Source: Caenorhabditis remanei (lineage: Eukaryota; Nematoda; Chromadorea; Rhabditida; Rhabditidae). From it: DNA of 64,000 bases. The position numbers were made by a program, and so were the translations under genes. The notes beneath the pieces are model-generated. The model was not told the origin of the DNA. It worked only from the letters and a program-made list of their open reading frames with translations, and ran no database searches. The stretch spans positions 10,726,001 through 10,790,000 of the forward strand of contig NC_071331.1 in the NCBI RefSeq assembly GCF_010183535.1. The letters run 5' to 3'. Shown here one piece after another: positions 54,086 to 64,000 of this stretch (position 1 is its first letter; the number at the start of each line of letters is the position of its first letter).

Positions 54086-57000
54086 ATGCTGGTAGCCAGC
54101 TCAGAGAACATAGGTCTCTGTCCCATGTCTTTTACAGATTCATCGAATCAGATGAGTGAGTTTCCCAAATATTTTCTTCTAAAATTAAAAAATAATCAAT
54201 TTTTGCAGTCTTCGAACGTCTCCAATATCAAAGAAGTACCGGCAGATTCTGTGACGTCGAGCTCGTCGTCTCGACCCGCTCATTCGCCGCCCATCGTAAT
54301 ATTCTCGCAGCGCACAGTCCGTATTTCGATGCGATTCTCAAAAGTTGTAAAGTGACGAAAGAGCAGATTACGATAGTTAGTAAATATCCGCAAGTCTTCG
54401 AATTATGTCTCAATTATATGTATAGTGGAAGTGTCGTTATCGATCGGGCCAGTGTTTCCGAGCTATTGAGATTCGCCAATGATTTGATGGTGAGGAGAGC
54501 AAGATTATTAATTTTTAATTAAACAAAAAATAATAATTTCAGATGGTAAAGCTGAAAAACTACTGTGCAGAGTACCTAGATAGATATCTTGACGCAGCGA
54601 ATTGCCTATCAATACGAAGTTTAGCGCAGAGATATAATTTGCCGGGATTGATTAAAGTAAGATTTTCTCAGCTCAGTGTGAAAAGGAACTGCAAGAAACG
54701 CGAAGACGATTTTTTGCACTGAAAATGCAGTGTTTTCAGGTTTTCAGACGTCCAATCAATTCAGAATTGTAGAAAATAAAATCCTCTATCTAATGAACCA
54801 AAAAACCTGAATTTTGGTCCAAAATTGATTTTTCTGATACAGAAAAGCGGATTTTCAGAAAATTGATGATAACTTTTTTGGCAGAAAACATTTTCTTGCA
54901 TATAATGTACTTGAGGATGCTCTGAAACAGTTACAATTTTTGAAAAAGAAATATTGGTTGAAGTTTTTGGAATTTTTGAGTCGGAAATTGAAAAGTTTGC
55001 AATTTTGGAGTCAGTCGAGTTTTTGCAATTTTTGATTAAAAATTGGAGTTTTGGTGATTTTTTTATCATATCAGACCAAAAATCTCAATTTTTTTTACAT
55101 GATTTGATCCCTCAACATTCTTTTTTGTACCGTCTGGCTGAATATCTCCTTTTCTGAAAATCTGTTTTTCTGTATCAAAAAAGTCAATTTTTTAAATCAG
55201 AATTCACTTTTTTAGCTCATTAGATAGAGAATTTTATTTTCTGATGTTTGGAACCGTTTTTCATCCATTGCGATGTCTGAAAACCTGAAATTACTGCATT
55301 TTCAGAGCAAAAAAAATAAAGGAAGTGAATTATTTGCATGACACGCTTCTGACAACCGCGCTCTACCGAAACCGAAGAAAATTGTGTGGGAAATTGAGAG
55401 ACTCGGAGAAAAAGAGCAATTTTCAAGGAGATTTCGGTGGAGCGCGGTTGTAAGAACTGCGCTGAGCTAATATTTTTGAGTTGTGCAACTTTCCACTCAA
55501 AATCCCTTTTTTTCCAGTCAGCCACTGACTATTTCGACAGTAATCTCAATCGATGTCTACTGGAATCTCGAGATATCATTGCTTACACTTACACACAGCT
55601 CACTCGGCTCATTGGAGATCCGAAATATTCTGATTGCATCACTGCGGATACCTACTTGAAATTAATAGTTCGATGGGTTGGAGAAGAAATTGGAAAACGA
55701 GAAGAAATCTTTCGATTACTCCTGGAATCTTGTGAATTTCGAGAAGTTTCTGCGGATACTCTCGAATTTCTGCTGGATTATTCGCCGTTGTTGTCGAAAA
55801 GTCAGAAGAGTCGATTCTTGTTGTTGCATACGATGTAAGAGGGATTTTGAACAATTAATTTAGAAAAAAGGGTTTTTCTGAAAAATATGTCAAAAAATCG
55901 AGAATTTTGTGTTTTTTTTTTTGGATTTTTCGTGTTTTTAAATTAAAAATCCCTTCGAAATTCGAAATATTAACAGATGATTCAGGGAGAAAGAGTTGAA
56001 AAAAGTGTAAAACCGAAAATTCCAAAATTTTTTGAGAAAAAAACTAAAAATTAGAGTATTTCCCTAGATTTTACTTATTTTTCACAAATTTTTTTGCTAA
56101 AATTTCTCATTTTTCTCAAATCCTACCCAATTGATAGCAGATTCTGCAAAAAGTCTGACCGATGAATCCTTTGAAAGCGGGGCTACAGTAATTGGAATAT
56201 TTTAAGCCGAAAAAAATGCTGAAATACTGCTTCAGATAAACTTAAAAAGTAATTTATTTTCCAAATTTTCAGAAAAAAAACGTAATTTTGGTGAAAATGA
56301 TCTAAATTAGTTCAAATTGGAATTCTGATATGTGAAAATTCCAAATAAATTTGATAAAACTGGGTTTTCCACTTTTTAAAGTCAAAATCTTTGAAATCAC
56401 CCTCAAAAAAGCCTCCATATCTTACAGGGAGTCCAACGAAATGCTAATGGAGAAATACTCAACTCAACTGACAAATCTCCGCCAGAAACTCGTCGATCTT
56501 CCCGTCCTCCACGATCCATCTCAATTCGAAGACGACGTTTTCGATTCTTCCGATTCGGAGCTCGACGAATGCGAGGAGTTTATTGCCGATGGGCATCCGA
56601 CACCGTCTCAAGTAGTGAGTCATTCAGAAATATTTGATTGCAATTCTTTGAATTTGAGATCGAATACGGCAATGAGTTGACAAATCGAATGAAAATGAAA
56701 ATTGCGTTTCAGCCGCCGGGTGGCGAGAAGAAGAGATTAAAGAGGCCGAAGGGAATGAAGAAACGATTGCAACCGATTCAGACACCCACCGCCGCAGCTA
56801 CAGAGAATGAGAGTGAGTGGTTTCAAAACGTCACAGTTCTATTAGCTCGGCACAGTTGTTACAACTGCGCTCCGCCGAAATGTCCTTGAAAAATGTCTCT
56901 CTTTCTCTGAGTCTCTCAATTTCGCACACAATTTTCTTCGGTTTCGGTAGAGCGCGGTTGTAAAAAGCGTGCCGACATCCATGAAACATCCATAGAACAC

Positions 57001-60000
57001 ATTCATTTCCAGGTATCCCATGGATCGATGAGGATGAAATCGACGGTGTCTATGCTACATGTTCCCTGGAAGGATGTCATACCTATGGACCAGTTGATAA
57101 TCTGGATCCAGATGATTGTGAAGATGAAGAGGATCAACCGGATGAAGACGGACCGTCCATGTGTCTGTTCTGTGGATTGCGGACTGCTAATGAAGAGGTT
57201 GGTGACTGGGACGTTAGAACTAGGACCATATATCGGAAAGTAATGGTTTCGTTCTGGTTCTAAAACGGTCGGTTGCGATTTGTATTGTTCTAGTCTGTAC
57301 CAGCTCGCAGCATTGAACTCGCAGCGTTCTAAAACAGAATATTGAAACTGGTGCGGTTCTAATTCGGTCGGTTCTATAACGGTTAGGTCTGATTTGAACC
57401 CGTTTTGCTTGTACCAAAGTTGTAAAATGGTCAAATTTGATCCCCACTAGTTCCAAACGGGCGGTTCTTATTCGGACTGTTATAATTCGTCCTAGTTCTG
57501 CATAGCGTATTCCGAGTAACACCAATCTGACAGTTTTGATTCGGAAAGTTCTTAAACGGAGAATGAACGGTTTTGAAACGAGCAGTTCCGAATAGAGCGA
57601 TGCAAGTACGGACGGTTCTATAACGGTAGTCCCGATTCGAACGGTTCTGAAACGGGAAGCTCTAATTCGATCAAATTCTGATTCGTGCCAAGTTTGAAAC
57701 AAGTCGTTTCAATTCGGACATTCATATTAGCACGACAAACTTCTTACAACCGCGCTCTACCGAAACCGAAGAAAATTGTGTTGTGTGCGAAATTGAGAGA
57801 CTCAGAGAAAAATAGCAATTTTCAAGGGAATTTAGGTGGAGCGCGCTTGTAAGAACTGTGTCGAGGTAATAGTTCCGATTCGACCGGTTCTAAAACGGGA
57901 AGCTCAGATTCGTGCCAAATTTGAAACAAGTAGTTTCAAATCGAACGGTTCTAATTCATAGAAGAACTCAAGTTTAAAAAATTTAAATCGGTTATGAACT
58001 GTACCAGTTCTATTTCGAACAATTCCGAGTTAAAACAATTCTGAAACCGTGTTGAAATGGAAAACGATTGAATATACAATTTTATAGTCACCCCATAAAA
58101 ACCGTCCGTAAAACTACTTTTTCTGCCGTTCTGTTTCGTTTCCCCCCATCCCATATCAATCAATTCTTTTCCAGCTCCTCGAAAAACACAAGGCTCGATA
58201 TCACAACCGTAACACGTACTACATGTGTCATTTGTGTGAATTCGAGACGAATTGGAGTAAACAATTCTATTTGCACTGCGCCGAACACTGGACTGATCTA
58301 CCGTATCGATGTGACACGTGTCCGTTCTCGACGACAGAGATTCAGGATTATTTGACGCATCGATTGCATCATAGTGAGTGAAAAGGAATTGAAGATTTTG
58401 AGAGAAATTCCGAATTTTCAGCCGAAGAGCGTTTCTTCAAATGTGGCGAGTGTGCGTGGAAAGGACGGACACGTTCACAACTGTTCGCTCACGAACGAAT
58501 GCATTCAATACTCGACGATCGACCGCTTCATTGTGAGGAGTGTGGAAGAGGGTTTCAGCAGCACGCGTCGTTGGATCATCATATTGCGACGCATAATGAT
58601 GTTAGGTGAGTTGAAGGAAATGGAGACGGAAGCAAACTGATACTGAATTTGAAAATCCACAGATATGATTCCAGAAGTGAAAGGAATACCATATTCTGAT
58701 TGCGAAAAAATGGTTTCAGAATTCTCAAATAACCCGAATTTCAGATTCTGAATTAACTTCACAAAGTTCGTGGAATAGATTCCTTTTACAGTTATGTTCA
58801 ATAAGAATTTGCAAAATCAAATCAATGATTTCAAATTAAATTCGCGAATGAAAAATCAGAAATTTCGGAATTCCCCTTTTGTAAATTTGTCCTTTTTCCT
58901 AACTTTGACCTTGTTTTCTGTCGAGTATTAGGCTCGTGAACAAAAACTAATTATATATATTAGGAATCAGTGTTTTCTCAGCTTTTCAATTATATAGGTC
59001 ACGACCCATAACTCCGAAGTGGCTCCATGACGTTCCCTAGTGAGCAGGTTATAGAAATTTCAGGAGTTTTTATTCAAAATTCTTTTGGATTTGTGAGTTT
59101 CACATTATCTGTGATGAAACGGTTTTCACTTTCGTATTAAAAAAAATAGTCTTCATGATCTGATGGAGCTTCTTGACCATCTCCTGCAAAACATATATTA
59201 GGCGTTGTGGTTCTTCATCTATAATAAAAGTCATTTCCTAACGGAGCTCCGCGGAAGATAATTTTCGGCAAATTTCCGTTCGGCGCGCGACCTAGATTAT
59301 ACTTCTTTTATAGCTTTCTGTTTTCTCCGATCTCCCTCTCATCCACCCCTCTCAATTTCCAGATCATACATCTGCGAGGACTGTGGATTCGCCACCAAAT
59401 CACTCGACCATCTCTCACTCCATCGACGTCAACACACGGGAGACAACTTTAGTTGTCATATTGGTCAGTTTGTATCGGTTTCGTGTGAAACAAATACTTC
59501 CCCGTTATCACACCTAATCCATCATTTTCTATCTCTTTCACACTTTCCTCCAAAAAAATCAAAAATGTCTGCGTCTCCACCGATTCCCACACTATCTCAT
59601 TTATTTTGTCGGTTTCTCCTTGGCGACAATAACGCCGCTGTCTGACGACGTCTGCGAAAGGGAAAAAATATCAAAAACATTCTAAAAAATAATGTAAAAA
59701 ATAAGACAGAAAACGGTTATCATTCTGCTGGTTACGGTGGTTTCCGATTTCAGAAAATCATGATTTTATGAAGGCGATCGTAAAATCATTTGCATTTTTC
59801 ATTAGCTTTTTGCGCCTCTCTCGCTCCTTCCTTCTTTCTTTTTCGCTCATTTCTTTCCGGAGGCGATGATGTGGCATTACGGTAAGCAACTACGGTTTGG
59901 ATACGGAATTGATTGGCTCCGCCCATTTTTTTAGAAGACGGTGGTAGATGAGATTTGTAAGGAGATCGGGGATTCAGAATATCTCAGGTTTAGAATTCCA

Positions 60001-62428
60001 GAAAAATATTTTTGCGAATTTCCAAAGTTTTACTGTTTCCAATTCCGAGTTTTAGGATTTCAACAATCCTTTTCTGCTGAGTTGATAACTTTCGTTTTTG
60101 CAAATTTTGCAAGGTTTTACCATTCCGAATTCGAAAAACACGGATTAAAGATGCACCTGTGATCGTTCCAAATTTTTGAATTCTAAAATATTTTTCCTTC
60201 TGGATTTTCGAAACTCCAAAGGTCTGAAATTTTTCCTGTTGTTTTTTGAAATAATTCAGAATTCATAAATAAATTTCCATCTCCAAAATTTCTGAAAATT
60301 TCTAACTACACTTTCCGGATTTCGGTTTTTTGATTCTTGCCGGAATTCTGATGTTTCATTATTGAATTTTCAAACAATATTTCTATTTGGGATTAAAATG
60401 TCTTGTTTTTCCGCCAGGTGGCTTTTCGGAAGCTGAACTTTTCCTCTTTCGCATTCTATCGGAATCCCTGAATTTTGGATTCCGGAATTTTGAAAATCCA
60501 GGATCTGGTTTTTCTGAAACCATTGCGAAATTCTAAATTTTGAATTTTCAGAATGCAAAATCTGAAAACTCAGAATTTTGAATATTCAAGTTTTTCCGAG
60601 TTTCCATGAACTGAAATTTCGGAAAATTATGAATTTGCCGAAATCTGAATAACCTTCTCCAACTCATAACCACCTCCTTAATTCCAGCTGGATGCGACTA
60701 CTCGTCGACGAAAAAAAGCCAACTGGCCGCCCATCTCCGAACCCACATGGCAGTTCGTGCCCATCTCTGCAAAGTGTGTGGTCGTGGCTTCATCGAGAAG
60801 TCTCATTTGGTTCGTCACGAAAGAATTCATTTGGAAGAGAAACCATTCAAATGTGATCAATGTGAATACGCATCGAGTCGAAGGGATAAACTCAAAGAGC
60901 ACATTATCAAACATCACAATGCCGAAGTGCTTACTGTACAGAAGACGCAACGGAGAAAGTACAAGAGAGCGCGTATGCTCGCAGCGGCTAATAATCTCGT
61001 TAGTAATCCAGATGTCCTTTTCCGACCAATTCCTACAGAGGATGCGGTCAGTAATTGGCAAGCGAGTAACGACTTTTCGGTTAGCACTCATTTCAAAAAT
61101 CCGAAATTTGAATACCTATTTTCCAGGCGTACTCTCCGAATCCCAACGACTACGTCGGCCATTCCGGGTATCCCAACCAATCGCCGCCACGTGCCTACTC
61201 AGTCGTCCACCCATCTCAACATCAACAACACGTACCATCTCCTGGGTGTATGTCGATGATGAATGTGCCGTTGAGAGACAATCATCATCAAATGCAAAGG
61301 GATTCACCGATTGATTCAATTGGCACTGCGGATAACACTCATGGAGTGTTGATGACGCCGAATTTAGTGATGAGGTATGAGGAAGCTCCGCCCATTTTTC
61401 AGCTATTTCTGGAAATTCTACTGAATGAAGTTTACACAGCGAGATAACCCGTGCCTTGAACGTTTTAGAAACAATCTGAAACCGCATTTTTTCGACGGGA
61501 GACATTCTGAAACTGTGACGTTTTGAATCCAGAAATTTTCAGAATTGAGATGTTCCGCGCTAGAGAATTAATACGTTTCAAAACGTTTTCTTTCATTTGG
61601 ACTGTTATTCATAGTCTAAAAATTCATACATTTTCAATTCGAAAATTTTTTTTAACGAATTTCCAGATTTTTGAATCATGTATGCTCTTATTCTCCCGGT
61701 TTTAAAACGTCATGGTTTCTGAATGTCCAGGACGTTTCAAAACCGTAATGACATTTTGAAACCTATGTATTTCTGAGAGAACTCGAATTTAGTCTCTCTA
61801 AATCGGAAGTAAAACAAAATATCGAAAATTGCGGACCTATGTTTGCCCGGTTTTGAAAGTCCGGTTCTAGAGTGTCCCGGAATCGAAGGAGGCTCTGGAA
61901 ACAAGACATTTCGAAACCGACCATACTTGTATCAATTTTTGACATTTTTCCCATTTTTCATCGAAAATGTAAACATTTTTGAAAATTTTTCAGAATTTCT
62001 TCTTATTCTGAATCATAGTCGAAAATCTGACTTTTTCGCAAAAAAATATAAAAAAAATTCAAAAAGTTCGATGAAAATTGAATTTTTAATTTTGGCCTCA
62101 ATTATCCGGGCCTTGAAATGCAAAAAGTCAATATTTCTTTTCCAGATCACCCCACAACCGAAGTGCAATGCAATCCCAATACAATATGCAATCGTCATCC
62201 GATCCTCAACAACTCCGCCCCTTCTCTCTCCCAACTTACGGTCAAATGGATATGGCTCAATCTCAATTGCAACAACAACAAATGCAACATCAACAACAAC
62301 AACTCCATCATCAACACCAACAACATCAACAACAGATGCAACAACACATGCAGAATCCTGGAATGCAACCGAATCAAAACCAGGATCAGAATCCGAACAA
62401 CCAGTGGGATCCATGGAATGTTCAATAA
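54086..62428 (+). CDS. eor-1: EOR-1: BTB/POZ and C2H2 zinc-finger transcription factor (PLZF-like)
   Basis: Thirteen exons: 54086-54155, 54209-54489, 54543-54656, 55518-55834, 56428-56614, 56713-56812, 57013-57197, 58175-58373, 58422-58605, 59363-59463, 60688-61046, 61127-61374, 62146-62428; 875 aa. The BTB domain is at about residues 30-140 ([20 protein letters not shown], then LNYMYSGSV), followed by a BACK-like helical part, an acidic linker ([15 protein letters not shown]) and about nine C2H2 fingers between residues 385 and 660 (for example [42 protein letters not shown]). The tail is Gln/His-rich. In C. elegans EOR-1 acts with EOR-2 downstream of Ras and Wnt signalling, in cell death and chromatin control. 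The start follows a ttttttcag acceptor. Introns are rich in repeats. Confidence 0.95.
54671..55330. repeat. Foldback repeat, family R3 (copy 3), in eor-1 intron
   Basis: 'gtgaaaaggaactgcaag...aatgcagtgttttcaggt' at the left and 'aacctgaaattactgcattttcag' at the right are inverted; the core shares 'tctgtatcaaaaaagtcaat' with the other copies. Confidence 0.6.
55338..55472 (+). mobile_element. MITE-like element, family R2 (copy 2)
   Basis: Directly follows the R3 copy in the same eor-1 intron. It runs from 'catgacacgcttctgaca' to 'gcgctgagctaat', with the same inverted ends as 46690-46830. Confidence 0.75.
56841..56975 (-). mobile_element. MITE-like element, family R2 (copy 3, inverted)
   Basis: Reverse orientation relative to the other copies ('attagctcggcacagttgtt' to 'gttgtaaaaagcgtgccgac'), in the eor-1 intron 56813-57012. 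Confidence 0.75.
57200..58050 (+). repeat. Degenerate minisatellite (CGGTTCTAA..CGG) in eor-1 intron
   Basis: Words of the form GGTTCTAAAACGG, CGGTTCTAATTCGG and CGGTTCTATAACGG recur irregularly every 10-30 bp through the intron 57198-58174. The array is split by the R2 element at 57726-57870, so it is older than that insertion. Open frames on either strand here are by-products of the repeat. Confidence 0.7.
57726..57870 (+). mobile_element. MITE-like element, family R2 (copy 4)
   Basis: 'attagcacgacaaacttctt' to 'gaactgtgtcgaggtaat', inserted in the minisatellite. The ATTA...TAAT ends in this and copy 1 suggest an AT-rich target. Confidence 0.75.
59464..60687 (+). other. Long eor-1 intron (1.2 kb)
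   Basis: Separates zinc-finger exons 59363-59463 and 60688-61046. It is AT-rich, with short repeated 'gaattttcagaat' words. I see no gene or clear element in it. Confidence 0.6.
61500..61770. repeat. Imperfect foldback in last eor-1 intron
   Basis: 'cattctgaaactgtgacgtt' at 61504 and 'aaaacgtcatggtttctgaatg' near 61703 are inverted; further 'ttgaaacc' and 'ggttttgaaa' words continue to about 61860. It lies in the intron 61375-62145. Confidence 0.45.
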
Positions 62429-64000
62429 TTTATAGCCTTTTTCCGATTACCTCATTCTTTTGAAATTCACTTTTCCTCTTATATCACTTGATTGACTATC
62501 ATTTTCTTCACTTGTCTAATAAGCTCATCCAACGATTCTTCCTGTAACATATGAGCAATATGTGTGTGTTTTGTGTTTGATCTCCGTTTCCTAGATTCTG
62601 TATCATTATTTAATAACGCTATTTTTCGAAGGGATTTCTTCATTTTTTGATATGTTTTAATATGAAATTGTAATGCTCCATCTTGGCAACACGGATAATG
62701 ATTCGGATTTAATTTTTAAATTCCGATCTCTTAGATCCGCTACATAAACAACCCATATCCCACTTTTCCCCAGTTCATCCGTATTTTCTCATTGAATCAA
62801 GTTCTTCAACTTCGTCACGTAAAAGTAAGCGATTTTTTCTCCGGATACCTACACGTGATGAAAGTGAAGAAATTGAGAATTTCAATTACTTTTTGCATTG
62901 GTTAGGTTCTGGAGCATGCTTGGCGTTTAAAAAAAATCCAACTCTATAGTTTCTAGGGGAACATCTCAAAAATCTCACTTTTTTGACCTGAAATTGGTCG
63001 AAGGGAACCTACAGTACCAGTCAAGAAGATATACCGTTTTCGATCGTTTCAGTTGAAAATGATCATCTTTCAGAGTGTACACGGTATCACTTATTGTCCC
63101 ACAAATTAAGATTTTTACAAACTATGTATATAGATCAAAAGTATAGCATTATTTTTGTAGTTTACCACTTTTTCATACAGGGTATCCCTAGAGAGTTACA
63201 GTGATTTAAAAGCTCCTTTTTTTGCACGGAAACAAATCAACTTGAGGAGGAAGCATAGCTTTGGGGAACCGTAAATTACTAAGAAGTGCCCGTACCAAAA
63301 AGCTGTCAATTATAACAATTATATTTTAGTAAAGATTGACAAAATATGATATTTTTATGACCGGTATTGTAGAATTACATTACCTTTTATGAGACAATGA
63401 GTACCGCTGTAGTACACTCTCTGAAAATTGGTAACTTTACACTAAAGTGAAAAACAACATAATGAATGGCTCCCTTACGGTATTTCTTTATCAACAATTC
63501 CAGAAATGTCCAGCTCCGTCAAATCCGCCATTGTATAGGTCGCAGCCTTCAACAACTCCATTGACTCACGCGTTTTCCCTTAACTAGGGAATCTGTAAGT
63601 CTTATTCAGTTTTTCGAATCCCATCAGATATTATCGGCTTGCGAACATCGGCCGGTTCGAGTTAAAGGTCCATGGATTTTTTGGCAATCATTATTGGGTG
63701 TGAAAAGTCACAGCACCCGGAACTTTTGGCGTCTCGGGAGGCTGGTTAGTCGTTCAATTCTTAACTGGAAATCAAAATGAAGAAGGTAAAATACATTTGA
63801 TAAGTTTCAACCGACATATGTTGACAATATTTCACTAATCAGTGATTAGTAGTCACCCTTTCTCTGATTTCTGAACCCGGACAAACATCACTTTGCTCAC
63901 TCTTAATTTTCCCCCCAATCACCGAAAAAAGGCGTTGACAGAAATACAGTAATCTTATCATCCAAACCACATTTATAGTTGTCAATAAGTGTCTTAATTA
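62429..64000. other. Region after eor-1; 3' UTR and repeats
   Basis: The first few hundred bases are presumably the eor-1 3' UTR. 63000-63480 is a copy of repeat family R1 with inverted outer parts ('ttcagagtgtacacggta' against 'taccgctgtagtacactct'). From 63480 to 64000 the base composition is more balanced, but I find no exon or RNA gene I can support. Confidence 0.5.
63000..63480. repeat. Dispersed repeat, family R1 (copy 3)
   Basis: Shares 'cagttgaaaa.gatcatcttt', 'tgtcccac' and 'catttttgtagtt'-like words with the tat-2 intron copies, and its two ends are inverted relative to each other. Confidence 0.55.

Noticed and set aside
57003..57702. Minus-strand frames of 143 and 160 codons
   Set aside because: They arise from the CGGTTCTAA minisatellite and the antisense of an eor-1 exon.
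63480..64000. Possible structured RNA near 63600-63760
   Set aside because: Short GC-rich words (ggcttgcgaacatcggcc, ggcgtctcgggaggc) suggested an RNA gene, but no known RNA family or convincing fold could be matched.

Overview
The window is nuclear DNA of a Caenorhabditis-type nematode. Genes are split by short introns with the nematode acceptor TTTTCAG or TTTCCAG. On the right, protein-coding genes lie close together on one strand, spaced like a nematode operon. An exact 22-nt SL1 spliced-leader sequence is present. The gene content matches the C. elegans chromosome IV neighbourhood I know as H06H21 / R11E3 (tat-2, a CHK-like kinase gene, eif-1.A, ubxn-6, dpf-5, a dpf-7-like gene, eor-1). 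It is not C. elegans itself, because tat-2 is duplicated and the introns and mobile elements are unfamiliar. Exon boundaries were derived by hand. Exon sums divide by three for every gene model given, except that tat-2 copy A starts outside the window.

Left half (1-35075): a tandem array of the P4-ATPase flippase gene tat-2. Copy A (1-7721) enters from the left edge and runs to its stop. Copy B starts at 9306 and is complete in principle (1315 aa), but its last exons lie beyond a 12.5-kb mobile DNA insertion (about 18182-30672). Copy C (33540-35075) is a relic of the first coding exons. The insertion is flanked by two apparently identical 848-bp copies of copy B sequence (17334-18181 and 30673-31520), each holding two whole exons. 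Inside it are a plus-strand BEL/Pao-type retroelement with an unbroken 2983-codon gag-pol-env reading frame and two short minus-strand LTR elements (M1 and M2). SL1 sequence is embedded at the LTR junctions, and two of the primer-binding sites look bipartite and complementary to tRNA-Gly(GCC).

Middle (35076-38957): a gene-poor stretch with a decayed 0.55-kb direct duplication.

Right half (38958-62428): compact housekeeping and regulatory genes. They are a CHK-like kinase (+), eif-1.A (-), a small single-pass membrane protein whose stop codon overlaps the start of ubxn-6 (+), a NOPCHAP1-like snoRNP chaperone (+), an acylaminoacyl peptidase (+), a serine-less S9 pseudopeptidase (+) and the BTB/zinc-finger regulator eor-1 (+). 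Spacings of about 210-300 bp from ubxn-6 through the second S9 gene suggest one operon. Introns here carry foldback elements, a four-copy MITE-like family, a 163-bp tandem repeat and a simple minisatellite. 62429-64000 holds only repeats.
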